This document shows positions 1-8,648 of a DNA stretch of 37,826 bases, piece after piece. The stretch spans positions 1 to 37,826 of the forward strand of contig CAYLNM010000024.1 in NCBI GenBank assembly GCA_964385045.1. The letters are read 5' to 3'. Below the pieces are notes generated by a model. It did not search any database. It had not been told where the DNA came from and saw only the letters and a list, made by a program, of their open reading frames with translations. The DNA is from CAYLNM01 sp964385045 (GTDB lineage: Bacteria > Planctomycetota > Phycisphaerae > Phycisphaerales > SM1A02). Positions within the stretch are counted from its first letter, which is position 1. Each line of letters starts with the position of its first letter. The position numbers were made by a program, and so were the translations under genes.

Positions 1-2
1 CC

Positions 3-197
3 CCACCCACTCCCGCCGTCGCGACCGACGACGCCGCGGCCCAGTCCCGAGTGGAGCCCGGCGACGAGGCGTCGTCCCGCCCGTCCCGCGGCGTGACCGC
101 CGTCGCCGCGGCCGCCTACGCCACCGCCCGCGTCCCGGCTCCGGGCGCCGCCGCCGCAGTGGCCGCCCCCGCGACCCGGCTCGACATCGTCGCCTGA
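3..197 (+). CDS. 3' end of an unidentified gene (partial)
   Basis: The reading frame is open from the left edge to a TGA at 195-197, and nearly every third codon position is G or C, as in the clear genes of this window. The visible 64 residues are rich in Ala, Pro and Thr and end in TRLDIVA, which looks like a low-complexity C-terminal tail. No domain can be recognised and the start lies outside the window. It could also be a chance open frame in GC-rich DNA, so the call is tentative. Confidence 0.4.
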   Translation, partial: PPTPAVATDDAAAQSRVEPGDEASSRPSRGVTAVAAAAYATARVPAPGAAAAVAAPATRLDIVA

Positions 198-720
198 CCC
201 GACGCGGGACACGCTCCGGCCATTCGGCACGCCACCGTGGAGGCCGCGGAGCCCCGGGTCGCGAGATCGTGCGGGACGGACACGATCCGGCACGCGGTCC
301 TCGCTCGCGGCCCCGGCAGCGGGCCCCGCCGGCGTCGCAGTCGGAGTCGGTCGGACCCGCGATCGACCGGTCGGAGCACGGATGCACGCGCCGGCCCCCG
401 GGCCGCCGCCGGCCTCGTGGCCATCGCCAGACGGCATTGAGGCTTCGACGCGGCTTCCGCCGGCAGGGGGTCGCCGCGCGAGCGAGACGGCGGACGAAAG
501 GTCCGGCCTTCGCGTCCGTGCCTCGCACGGCGCCCGGCAGCGAGAACCCACGTCTCGGGAGAGGCGAGGACCGGGTCGCCGGGGCTCCCCCGCGGGGCCG
601 GACCGGCGTCGTCTATCCTGCGATCGCCGCCCGGCGTCGACGAAGGTGATCGGAGCGGCGCGGTGCCGCCGCGGCGCTCGGTCACCGCGACCGTCGGCGC
701 CGCGGGATGCGAGGACGCTC
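198..720. other. Intergenic stretch with no supported gene
   Basis: About 520 bases between the partial gene at the left edge and the lipoprotein gene. Open frames exist on both strands, but their translations are Arg/Pro/Ala-rich without domain-like composition. I see no tRNA, convincing promoter or repeat. A purine-rich GAGGAC at about 711-716 is the likely ribosome binding site of the next gene. Confidence 0.6.
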
Positions 721-1368
721 ATGGGAATCCGACCGACCGACCTGCGCCCGCCGATGCCCGTCCGCCGGTCCCTCGGCCCGACCGTCCTGCCGCTTCTGCT
801 CGCGACCGGGGGATGCTTCGCACCCGACTTCGACTTCGGGTCGTCCTCCCTGGGGTGGGAGCCCTGGCGGCAGCTCATGGAGCTGATGGCCGAGCCGGGC
901 CGCACGCTCGACGGTCGGACCTTCGTCGTCGCCGGCCGGCTCGAGACGGCGACCTACGAGCGCATCGTCGTCGAACGCGATCCCGCGGGCGGTCCGACCA
1001 TCCTCGCGGCCGCCCGGTGGGTCGAACACGGCAGCCCGCGCGGAACGGCTCCCGTGGCCACGGTGTGGATCGACGGGATCCCGCACCCCCTCGAGCCCGC
1101 CGGGACGAGCGCGGGGTCCGACGAGCCGACGAGCCTCGGAGTCCACGTCCTGCCGATCCCGCTCGCCCGGGCTGCGTCGAAGGCCTCGTGCGTCCGCGTC
1201 GAGATCGGGCTCGACGACGGGCCGCCCGCATGGTTCGAGGTCGATGCCGGCGGCCGCCGCGTCCTCGGAGCGGTCGCCGACGGCCGCTCCCCCGTCGTCG
1301 CTCCCGCCCCGGGCTCCGGAGACCCGCTCCGGCCGGACGCCTCCCACGGGGCGGCGCCGGAGGGTTGA
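721..1368 (+). CDS. Predicted lipoprotein A, function unknown
   Basis: The 215-residue product starts with a basic stretch (PVRRS) and a hydrophobic core (VLPLLL), then LATGGC, a lipobox-like site with Cys at about residue 32. It would therefore be exported and lipid-anchored. The rest has beta-strand-like character (TFVVAGRLE, ATVWIDGIPHPL, VRVEIGLDDG) and no recognised domain. ATG 721 is chosen because GAGGAC lies just upstream; an in-frame ATG at 754 is also possible. It ends 48 bases before the kinase gene on the same strand, so the two probably form an operon. Its C-terminal half resembles lipoprotein B (7591-8286), with the pattern 'VxxVxIxLxxGxxPxWxxVDxxxRxVL'. That similarity was judged by eye and is weak. 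Confidence 0.6.
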   Translation: MGIRPTDLRPPMPVRRSLGPTVLPLLLATGGCFAPDFDFGSSSLGWEPWRQLMELMAEPGRTLDGRTFVVAGRLETATYERIVVERDPAGGPTILAAARWVEHGSPRGTAPVATVWIDGIPHPLEPAGTSAGSDEPTSLGVHVLPIPLARAASKASCVRVEIGLDDGPPAWFEVDAGGRRVLGAVADGRSPVVAPAPGSGDPLRPDASHGAAPEG

Positions 1369-1416
1369 GCCAGCCCCGCCGCGGACGGCCCGCCGTCACC
1401 TGCCCGGGAACCCCTC

Positions 1417-2988
1417 GTGGCCCGAGACGAAGACGACACCCTGCCCCCGACCGCGCCCAACGGCCCGCGCCCGCCCATCGACCCGCGCGCGCCGACGCCG
1501 ACCGCCGCCCCGGAGGTCGACGGCCGGTACCGCCTCCTCGGCGAGCTCGGGCGGGGCGGATTCGGCGTCGTGCATCTCGCCGAGCAGCTGCGGCCCGTCC
1601 GGCGCCGGGTCGCGCTCAAGATGCTGAAGCCGGGCATGGACTCGCGGGCGATCCTCGCCCGGTTCGAGGCCGAGCGGCAGGCGCTCGCGCTCATGGATCA
1701 TCCTGGCATCGCGCGGGTGCTCGACGGTGGACTGACCGAGTCGGGGAGACCGTACTTCGTCATGGAGCTGGTTCGTGGCGAGCCGCTCACCGACTACTGC
1801 ATCCGCCGCCGCCTGGAGCTGCGGAGCCGGCTGGAGCTCTTCCTCGCGGCATGCGAAGCCGCCCACCATGCCCACCGCCGCGGGATCGTCCACCGGGACC
1901 TGAAGCCCAGCAACATCCTGGTGGAGACCGGGTCACCGGACGCGCCTCCCCGCCCCATCATCATCGACTTCGGCGTCGCCAAGGCGGTGCACCAGCCGCT
2001 CGTGGACGTGACGCTCGTCACGCGGACCGGTCAGCTGCTCGGGACGCCCGACTACATGAGTCCCGAGCAGGTGGATCCGGGATGGGGCGAGGCGACGCCC
2101 GCGAGCGACGTCCACGCCCTGGGCGTGATCCTGTACGAGCTCGTGACCGGCACGCGGCCCTTCGAGGCCGGGAGCGCGGGACGCGACGAGACGATCCGCC
2201 GAATCCGCGAGGACACGCCGCCCCGGCCGAGCCGACGGGTCGAGGAGCGACGGCCCGGCACGCGGGGGCCAGGTCGTGACGACGCCGGCCGGGGGGCCGC
2301 CCCCACGGGCCGCGCGGCCGACGCTTCGGGGGACGCCGCCACGCCGTCCGACCTCCGGCGCCTCGCCGGCTCGGTGCGGCTCGACCTCGACTGGATCTGC
2401 ATGCGCTGCCTCGAGAAGGACCCGGCGCGCCGGTACCCGTCCGCCGAGGCACTGGCCGAGGACATTCGTCGGCTGCTCGACGGAGCCCCGATCGAAGCGC
2501 GGCCTCCGTCGCGCGCCTATCGCCTGCGAACCTGGGTCTCGCGCCCTGCCCGCGTGCGGCAGGCCGGCACGCTCGTGGCCGTGCTCGCCGGGATCGCCTG
2601 CGTCTTCAATCTCGCGACCGCGGCGCTGGGCGGACTCGACGCCGTCCTCGGCACGTCGCTCCTGCGCGAGTACGACGCGGGGTCGCCGATGCCGTGGGTC
2701 GATTTCTTCGCGTTCATGCTCGGATGGGCCGCGGCCGAGGCCCTGATGGCATTCGCGGCGGTCCGCATGGCCCGAGGATCCCGAGCCTGGGCGTCGATCT
2801 CGGCGGCGCTCGCACTGGGGCACGTCGGCTGGATCCTCCTGGTCCTGACCCGCACGGTGGAAACCGACCTGTTCGGACTGCACCCGCACTTTCGGTCACT
2901 GGCGACCTTCTACGCGCTGGGCCTGCTGTGGTCCCTGACCGCGTTGGCGGCGAGCTTCGGGGTGGCCGTGGCGAATCGCCGCGTCTGA
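1417..2988 (+). CDS. Ser/Thr protein kinase A with four C-terminal membrane helices
   Basis: This is a 523-residue Hanks-type kinase of the PknB-like group. The glycine loop GRGGFGVV (about 45-52), the ATP-binding Lys in VALK (68), HRDLKPSN (159-166) and DFG (184-186) are all intact, and MSPEQ follows in the activation segment, so it should be active. Residues about 384-407, 427-450, 459-481 and 497-519 are hydrophobic and probably form four membrane helices, placing the kinase domain in the cytoplasm. No sensor domain is seen. The start is GTG 1417, with GGGAA upstream. The LKPGMDS...RFEAERQAL signature is typical of planctomycete kinases. It follows lipoprotein A closely. A damaged copy of this gene lies at 6752-7335. 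A role in controlling the T6SS (as PpkA does in Pseudomonas) is only inferred from proximity. Confidence 0.93.
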   Translation: MARDEDDTLPPTAPNGPRPPIDPRAPTPTAAPEVDGRYRLLGELGRGGFGVVHLAEQLRPVRRRVALKMLKPGMDSRAILARFEAERQALALMDHPGIARVLDGGLTESGRPYFVMELVRGEPLTDYCIRRRLELRSRLELFLAACEAAHHAHRRGIVHRDLKPSNILVETGSPDAPPRPIIIDFGVAKAVHQPLVDVTLVTRTGQLLGTPDYMSPEQVDPGWGEATPASDVHALGVILYELVTGTRPFEAGSAGRDETIRRIREDTPPRPSRRVEERRPGTRGPGRDDAGRGAAPTGRAADASGDAATPSDLRRLAGSVRLDLDWICMRCLEKDPARRYPSAEALAEDIRRLLDGAPIEARPPSRAYRLRTWVSRPARVRQAGTLVAVLAGIACVFNLATAALGGLDAVLGTSLLREYDAGSPMPWVDFFAFMLGWAAAEALMAFAAVRMARGSRAWASISAALALGHVGWILLVLTRTVETDLFGLHPHFRSLATFYALGLLWSLTALAASFGVAVANRRV

Positions 2989-3377
2989 GGCGGTCCGCAG
3001 ACGCCGCGGGTGACGACGCCGCCGAGCTCGGCGGGGGCGTAGCGGCGCGGCACCGCCGCGCCGCCGCCGCACCGCCGCACCGCCGCATCGCCGCATCGCC
3101 GCATCCCGCGAAGTGCGGCTCGGCGTGGTCACCTGACGCATTCATCCCGAGCCATTCATCCCGCCGGATGGTTTCGCGGGCCCCGCCGTGTGACCACGGC
3201 TGATCATGCGGGCGAAGGGTCGCATTGGTCGCGGCGGCGGGTATGACGAGGGACCGCGGGTGTACCGCCCCGCGGCCCCCCCTCCCTCGCGCCGACGCGC
3301 GCCGGCCGCCGTCGCCCGGAACGACCCGCGGTCTCCGGCGTTCGTCGGAAGTCCGACCGCTCCTCGAGGATCCGTCC
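2989..3377. other. Intergenic stretch with short tandem repeats
   Basis: About 390 bases between kinase A and the next supported gene. It contains five 8-base tandem units at 3067-3106 within a wider CCG-rich tract. The frame of the following gene remains open back to a TTG at 3225, so the gene could begin earlier than annotated. The codons between 3225 and 3377 look less gene-like than those downstream. Confidence 0.5.
3067..3106. repeat. Five tandem 8-bp units, CCGCAYCG
   Basis: Units CCGCACCG, CCGCACCG, CCGCATCG, CCGCATCG and CCGCATCC follow each other without gaps. A less regular CCG-rich tract precedes them from about 3050. An 8-base unit does not keep a reading frame and the tract lies between genes. 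It is a simple-sequence tract that could vary in copy number by slippage; no function is visible. Confidence 0.85.
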
Positions 3378-4022
3378 GTGCCCAGTCCCGCGGCCCGTCC
3401 CCGCCCCCACCGCCTTCGACGCCCGTCCCCGCCGGGGCTGCAGCCGGCCGCCGCGGGGGGCGTCGGTCTCCGCGACGAGCTCCTGGTCGGCTTCGGGGAA
3501 GCAGTGATGAACGCACTGCTCGCTCCCGGGACGGACCGGGGCCACGGCACGGTGGTCGCGAGCCGGAGCGACGCCGATCGGCTCATCATGCTCCGGCGCG
3601 AGCCGCGGACCGACGGCGGCGACACGGTGCTGCCCGCGGCCTCGTGGTCCCGGCCGCACACCGGCGCCGCTCCGGCGTCGGACGAGACCGCGGCGCCGGA
3701 CGAGGACCACCGGGAGACGATCACGGCGGTCACGCTGCTCCTCGGCGGCGAACGACACGAGCCGACGGCCCTCCCGCCACGTCCGTGCCCGGAGTCGCAC
3801 GGGTTCGATCCGAAGCCGCACGACGCCGTGCTGTCGCGGGGCATGGACCTCGTGACCGGCGCGGAGGAGCCGGTCGCCGGGATCGTGATCAACGGGCACG
3901 CGGAGGGGCCGCTGGTACCGGTCGAGCCCGCGCGTCGCGCATTCCCCGGGGGCCCGCCCGCCGACGCGGCCGCCCCCGCCGGGGCGTCCGATGCCCATCA
4001 CGATGGGCGGGCCGACCCGTGA
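3378..4022 (+). CDS. Unidentified protein, translationally coupled to kinase B
   Basis: The product is about 214 residues from GTG 3378, which has GAGGA about 7 bases upstream. Alternative starts are ATG 3507 (preceded by GGGGAAG) and TTG 3225. Codon third positions are almost all G or C throughout 3507-4022, which supports this frame over the others. The TGA stop at 4020-4022 overlaps the GTG start of kinase B at 4019 (GTGA), a classic sign of translational coupling. In planctomycetes the gene before such a kinase is often an ECF sigma factor, but this protein shows no sigma motifs. It is Pro/Asp/Glu-rich in the middle, with one more ordered stretch (LVTGAEEPVAGIVINGH). I do not recognise the family. 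Confidence 0.5.
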   Translation: MPSPAARPRPHRLRRPSPPGLQPAAAGGVGLRDELLVGFGEAVMNALLAPGTDRGHGTVVASRSDADRLIMLRREPRTDGGDTVLPAASWSRPHTGAAPASDETAAPDEDHRETITAVTLLLGGERHEPTALPPRPCPESHGFDPKPHDAVLSRGMDLVTGAEEPVAGIVINGHAEGPLVPVEPARRAFPGGPPADAAAPAGASDAHHDGRADP

Positions 4023-6748
4023 GCGCCCGCCGCGAGGAACTGTCCCGCGCCACCGACCGTCGCGATCGCGAGGGCTCGCCGGCGACTCCGATCCGCCCCG
4101 GGTCGGATCCGGAGGCCGAGACCCTGGTACCGCGGGAGACCGGGACCGGGACGAACGCCGGCGACACCGCCGGGACGCCGGCGGCGTCCCGCGATCCAGA
4201 CGGCGAGCGCACGCGCACCTTCGGCCGCTTCGAGCCGCCGCTCGACAGCTCGGCGGACGCGGACGAGGAGGCCTGCCTCGCCGGCGCGCCGCTCGGGGCC
4301 TACCGCCTGCTGTCCCTGATCGGCGCCGGCGGGATGGGCGAGGTCTACCTCGCCGAGCAGGAGCGTCCGCGGCGACGGGTCGCGATCAAGGTCCTGCGGC
4401 CGGCTCTCGTCTCGGACGACGTCCGACGCCGCTTCGAGCTCGAGGCGGAGCTGCTCGCCCGACTCCGGCATCCCGGGATCGCCCACGTCTACGACGCGGG
4501 CACCACCTCGACCGCGACCGGGAGCCGCCCCTGGTTCGCGATGGAGCTCGTCGAGGGCCGGCCCATCGACGAGCACGCCGCCCACGCCGGGCTGGACCTT
4601 CGCGGCCGGCTCGAGCTCGTCGCCCGGGTCGCCGACGCGGTCCAGCACGCGCATCAGCACGGCGTGGTCCACCGCGACCTCAAGCCGTCGAACGTCCTCG
4701 TCACCGACGACGGCCGGCCGCAGGTGCTCGACTTCGGCGTGGCCCGCGCGACCGGGACCGACGACCGGATCGACGCGCGTTCCACGACGTTCGGCCAGCT
4801 CGTGGGAACGCTGTCGTACATGAGTCCCGAACAGGCCGCCGCCGATCCCGAGGCGATCGACACCCGGACCGACGTGCACTCGCTCGGCGTCATCGCCTTC
4901 GAGCTGCTGTCCGGACGGCTGCCTCGCTCCCTCGGGGATCGCACCCTGCCCGAGGCGCTCCGGATCATCACCGAGCAGGATCCGCCGCGGCTCGGGGCCA
5001 TCGATCGTCGCCTCGCCGGCGACGTCGAGACGATCGTCGGCACCGCGATGGCCCGGGAGCCCGATCGCCGATACCCGGCGGCGTCCCAGCTCGCCGACGA
5101 CATTCGCCGGTTCCTCGCCGACGAGCCGATCCAGGCCCGGCCGCCGAGCGCCCGCTACCAGCTCTCCAAGTTCGCCCGCCGCAACCGCGGACTCGTCGCC
5201 GGGGCCACCGGCACCGTCCTCGCGCTCGTCGCCGGCCTCGTCGCGACCTCGCTGTTCGCTGCCGAGGCGCGGAGCCGGTCGATCGAGGCCGAGCGGGCCC
5301 TCGCGTCGGCCGAGCAGGTGACCGACTTCGTGGCCGGGATCTTCGACGGCCTCCGCGACGCAGGGGAGCTGATCGGGCGGGACGTCGACACCACGCAGCT
5401 GAGCGTCCTGCTTCGCCTCGCGGAGCGCCGGGCGGGGCCCGACGCGATCCCCGACTGGGAACAGCGGCGGCGCGTGCTGACGATCATCGGCAACGCGTAC
5501 CACGGGGCGGGCCTGCGCGAGGAGGCGCAGCGGGTCTACTGTTCGATCATCGACGCCCAGGAAGAGTCCGGGCTCGACCCCTACGCCCCCGAGATGTGGC
5601 CGGCGCTGGTCGGGGACCTGAGCCTGGAGATCGCGATCCGAAGCACGTCGGCCGACGTCGACGACCGGCTGCTGACGCTTCGCAATCGAGCGACGTCGTC
5701 GGGCGAGCCCGCGGACGACGTTCGGCTCGCGACCGCCGCGCTCCTCGCGATGTCGGCGGGCCAGTCCCGTGACGTGGCGGGTGTCGAGCGGTGGGCGACC
5801 GCGACGGTCGAGGATGCCCGCGACTCGGACCTCGAGCCCCGCCGCCGCATCCCCCACCTCATGATCGCGTCGGGGGCCTTCGACATGGTGCAGCGGCACG
5901 ACGAGGCCCGGGCCGTCATCGAGGAGCATGTGGCTCCCCTGCAGGAGCTCCTCCCCTCCAACGACCCGTTGCGCCTCAGCTTTGAACGGCGTTTGGCCAC
6001 GCGACTGGTCTACGGCCCCCGGCCGGCGGAGGCCGTGCCCCTGATCCGACGGGTCATCGAACAAGCCGACGCGTTGCTGCCGGCCGACAGCCCGGAGCGC
6101 GTCGGAAACCTCGTGGATCTCGCGATCGCACTTCGACTCGCGGGCCAGCCGGCGGCAGCGCTCGAACCGGCGGAGATGGCGTTGGCGATCCTCGAGCTCC
6201 ATCGACCGGGGCCCAGCGTCGACATGCGATCGGTGCTCGGCGCCCTTGCGGCGACGTACCGCGCCCTCGATCGCTGGGACGACGCGGTCGACGCGTCGCG
6301 TCGCAGCATCGCGGTCAGCGACGCGATCGATCCCGCTCGCCCGCGGCTCCAGATGGGCATCGAACGGCTCGGACTCGCCAAGGCGCTGCTCAACGTGGGC
6401 CGTCCCGAGGAGTCGGCCGCCGAAGCGACCACCGCCCGCGACCACTTTCTCGCGACGATCGGCCCGGCGTCCCGGGTGACCGGCGAGGCGTGGGAGACCC
6501 TCGCCCGTGTCCGGCTCGCCCTCGGGGACCACGGAGGGGCGGTCGAAGCCGCCGAGGCCGCCCACGCCTCGGCCGAGGCCGGCGGACGCGACACCGGCCT
6601 CGCGAGCCGCGAGACGATCGCCACGCTCCTCGCCGAGATCCTCGAGGCCTGGCACGAGTCGGACCCGCAGGGCGGTCACGCGGCGGAGGCGGAGCGGTGG
6701 CGGTGGGCGGCGGGCGCGGGAACAGCGGCGGCCGTTCCCGACCGGTGA
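4019..6748 (+). CDS. Ser/Thr protein kinase B with membrane helix and helical-repeat tail
   Basis: This 909-residue protein has an acidic, Thr-rich N-terminus (1-90), then a complete kinase domain: IGAGGMGEVY (about 101-110), VAIK Lys124, HRDLKPSN (218-225), DFGVARA (from 238) and YMSPEQ. One hydrophobic helix (about 391-415) probably crosses the membrane, followed by a 490-residue Ala/Leu/Glu-rich helical tail of TPR type. This layout is common among planctomycete kinases, where the tail is thought to bind partners. GTG 4019 is chosen because it overlaps the previous stop as GTGA and because codon use upstream in this frame is not gene-like; an ATG at 3206 would add an implausible Arg-rich stretch. 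The target is unknown. The decayed kinase copy begins immediately after its stop codon. Confidence 0.93.
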   Translation: MSARREELSRATDRRDREGSPATPIRPGSDPEAETLVPRETGTGTNAGDTAGTPAASRDPDGERTRTFGRFEPPLDSSADADEEACLAGAPLGAYRLLSLIGAGGMGEVYLAEQERPRRRVAIKVLRPALVSDDVRRRFELEAELLARLRHPGIAHVYDAGTTSTATGSRPWFAMELVEGRPIDEHAAHAGLDLRGRLELVARVADAVQHAHQHGVVHRDLKPSNVLVTDDGRPQVLDFGVARATGTDDRIDARSTTFGQLVGTLSYMSPEQAAADPEAIDTRTDVHSLGVIAFELLSGRLPRSLGDRTLPEALRIITEQDPPRLGAIDRRLAGDVETIVGTAMAREPDRRYPAASQLADDIRRFLADEPIQARPPSARYQLSKFARRNRGLVAGATGTVLALVAGLVATSLFAAEARSRSIEAERALASAEQVTDFVAGIFDGLRDAGELIGRDVDTTQLSVLLRLAERRAGPDAIPDWEQRRRVLTIIGNAYHGAGLREEAQRVYCSIIDAQEESGLDPYAPEMWPALVGDLSLEIAIRSTSADVDDRLLTLRNRATSSGEPADDVRLATAALLAMSAGQSRDVAGVERWATATVEDARDSDLEPRRRIPHLMIASGAFDMVQRHDEARAVIEEHVAPLQELLPSNDPLRLSFERRLATRLVYGPRPAEAVPLIRRVIEQADALLPADSPERVGNLVDLAIALRLAGQPAAALEPAEMALAILELHRPGPSVDMRSVLGALAATYRALDRWDDAVDASRRSIAVSDAIDPARPRLQMGIERLGLAKALLNVGRPEESAAEATTARDHFLATIGPASRVTGEAWETLARVRLALGDHGGAVEAAEAAHASAEAGGRDTGLASRETIATLLAEILEAWHESDPQGGHAAEAERWRWAAGAGTAAAVPDR

Positions 6749-6751
6749 GCG

Positions 6752-7335
6752 GCGTCCGACGCCGGATCGCCCTCGACATGCTGAAGCCCGGCATGGACTC
6801 GCAGGCGATCCTCGCTCGGTTCGAGGCCGAGCGGCAGGCGCTCATGGATCATCCTGGCATCGCGCGGGTGCTCGACGGTGGACTGACCGAGTCGGAGAGA
6901 ACGTACTTCGTCATGGAGCTGGTTCGTGGCGAGCCGCTCACCGATGCTCGCCACGATCGCCTGCGTCTTCAACGTCGCCACCGCCGCGCTCGGAGGGCCC
7001 GACGGTGTGCTCGGCACGACGAACAGGGGCCGGCCATTGCTCGGCGCGACTTGCTCGCCTTGATGCTCGGATGGGCCGCGGCCGAAAAGGTGATGAGCGT
7101 CGCCGGCATGAGGATGAGCCATGGCCCCCGAGGCCGGGCGCTGGTGTCGGCGGCGCTCGCGCTGGGTCACGTGCAGTGGATCCTGCCGGTGCTCACGCGC
7201 ACCCCGCAAGCTGACCTCTTCAGGCTCCACCCGTACGTCTTGTCCCTGACGATCTTCTCCGCCTTCGGTCTGCTCCGGTCCTCTCGCCATGCTGGCGGCC
7301 AGCGTGCCGTCCGACGTCCCGAATCGCCGCGTCCG
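6752..7335 (+). pseudogene. Decayed, internally deleted copy of kinase A
   Basis: Nucleotides 6752-6943 are nearly identical to the start of the kinase A catalytic domain (about 1597-1791), from the ATP-binding strand to GEPLTD. The sequence then jumps to a match with the kinase A membrane region (about 2577-2987), with clear similarity in LGWAAAE, SAALALGHV-WIL and the final AATCGCCGCGTC. The HRD loop, DFG and activation segment are missing. The ATP-binding Lys of VALK is replaced by Asp (ALDM), and a further in-frame loss removes Ala-Leu before MDHPGIA. Just after the junction the homologous frame is shifted (ATG at 6943 reads LATIACVFNVATAAL and stops), then returns for LGWAAAE. It has no start of its own and cannot be an active kinase. 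It is best read as a partial duplication that has since decayed. Confidence 0.85.
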
Positions 7336-7590
7336 ACCTGACCCTCGATCCGCGCGCGAGCCTCGGAGAGGAGGTCCGCCGGGAAAGCGAGCGAACCCGT
7401 CCCAAACGCCGCCACTACATTCCGTCTGCGATCCGCAAGGCCGATGCAGCTGCGTCGGTATCGGTGCCCGGGCCGTTCCCGGAAGACCGCCGGAGTCGCG
7501 GCTCGGCCCGGGTGCCTCTGGCCGGGTCCCGCGGCGAAGCTCCGCTTCCTCCCGGGCCACGACTCCCGTTCCCGTTCGAGCGAGATCATC

Positions 7591-8286
7591 ATGACTCGGT
7601 ACGTTCCGCTTCGGCGTCGGATCTTCCGCCCGGTCCCCATCGCGTCAGCGCTCGCCGGGACGCTCCCCGCGATCGGCTGTTCCCCGGAAGACCGGCTGCC
7701 GGGCGAGTCGAAGGATCCCACGTATCTCGCGCTTCCCGCGGAGCATGAGCCGGGTGAGGACCGCGTTCAGGTGGTCGTGTTCCGTGATGGCCAGCACGTC
7801 GTCTTCGCCGCTGTTCACGAGACGACCACGTCGGGGGGCCACGGCTGGACGGCGATCCTCCACCCGGTCCGCGCGGCGTCCACCGTGCTCCTGACGCCGG
7901 AGCCCCCGCCGGCCGGATGCGGTGAATGCGGCGCCTGCCGTGACCGCGCGACGGGGAGGATCCACCGTCACAAGGTGCACGCACGCACGCTCCATCCAGT
8001 CGTCCTCGGGTCCGATCGATTTGTGATCGAGCTTCGCCCACGGGGTGGCGACGCACCCGTGGTCATCCTCCTCGACCCGGCCGAGCGAACGGTGCTTCGG
8101 GACCTCGTCGAGCGTCGCGTCGGTCCGGCGGTGGACTCCGGATCCGAGGCTCCGGCGACGTCCCATGATCGCGGACGCGGCGCAACGACGGCCGCCCTGA
8201 CGTCCGACTCCCGCACCGACGCTCGCCACCCGTCCCGGCGCAGGATCGAGCGATGCCGACGGCGTTCGCGCGACCCACGGCGGTGA
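7591..8286 (+). CDS. Predicted lipoprotein B, function unknown
   Basis: The product is 231 residues from ATG 7591. The N-terminus has a basic stretch (RYVPLRRR), a hydrophobic segment (PIASALAGTLP) and AIGC, a plausible lipobox with Cys at about residue 30. The mature part has beta-type segments (RVQVVVFRDGQHVVFAAVHE, RFVIELRPRG, APVVILLDP) and a CGECGAC cluster that could form a disulfide or bind metal. The last 60 residues are Arg/Ser/Thr-rich and probably disordered. No family is recognised. The segment RFVIELRPRGGDAPVVILLD and what follows resembles the matching part of lipoprotein A, so the two may be distant paralogues. It stands alone between the kinase pseudogene and the T6SS cargo block. 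Confidence 0.55.
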   Translation: MTRYVPLRRRIFRPVPIASALAGTLPAIGCSPEDRLPGESKDPTYLALPAEHEPGEDRVQVVVFRDGQHVVFAAVHETTTSGGHGWTAILHPVRAASTVLLTPEPPPAGCGECGACRDRATGRIHRHKVHARTLHPVVLGSDRFVIELRPRGGDAPVVILLDPAERTVLRDLVERRVGPAVDSGSEAPATSHDRGRGATTAALTSDSRTDARHPSRRRIERCRRRSRDPRR

Positions 8287-8648
8287 CTGCCCTCCGGATC
8301 GACCGATGCCCGGCTGCACGATTCGGCATGTCCCGGCCGTATCCGGGGCCGAGGGGGGAGCGAGCCGTCGCCGCCCGGGGGCCGGTCCGGACCCCGGGCT
8401 CCCGCGTCCGGCCGGCGGCTCCCCGCGGGCGGTCCCGCGCCGTGTCGGCTCCCTGATGCCGCGTCATGTCTCGCCGGGCCACCTGGAGCCGTGAAGCAAG
8501 CATGGAACCGGGGGGAGCACGTGCTACGCTGAGCCGCCGGAATCGGTGGGCGCCGGAGCCTGACCGACACCCCGGTCCACCGGTCGAGATGATCGATCGG
8601 ACCCGCGGACCACACGCTCCGCAAGACCCCGGCCGCGGATCCCATCCG
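8287..8648. other. Intergenic stretch upstream of the cargo block
   Basis: About 360 bases in front of the first LysM gene, and the natural place for a promoter for the + strand cargo genes. TGCTACGCT at 8522-8530 resembles an extended -10 element (TACGCT, with TG upstream), but no matching -35 is visible at the right distance. Open frames here have non-gene-like composition. No repeat or RNA gene was found. Confidence 0.5.

Noticed and set aside
116..685. - strand 189-codon open frame at the left end
   Set aside because: Arg/Pro/Ala-rich with no domain, overlapping a better-supported + strand gene end; treated as a chance frame.
3206..4018. ATG-started extension of kinase B by 271 residues
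   Set aside because: The extension is Arg/Pro-rich and codon use favours the overlapping frame; GTG 4019 overlaps the upstream stop as expected for coupled genes.
3998..6679. Long - strand open frame opposite kinase B
   Set aside because: The kinase has all catalytic motifs on the + strand; the antisense product has no domain.
8522..8530. TGCTACGCT as an extended -10 promoter for the cargo block
   Set aside because: No acceptable -35 at the right distance, and the downstream distance is not informative, so it is mentioned only as a possibility.
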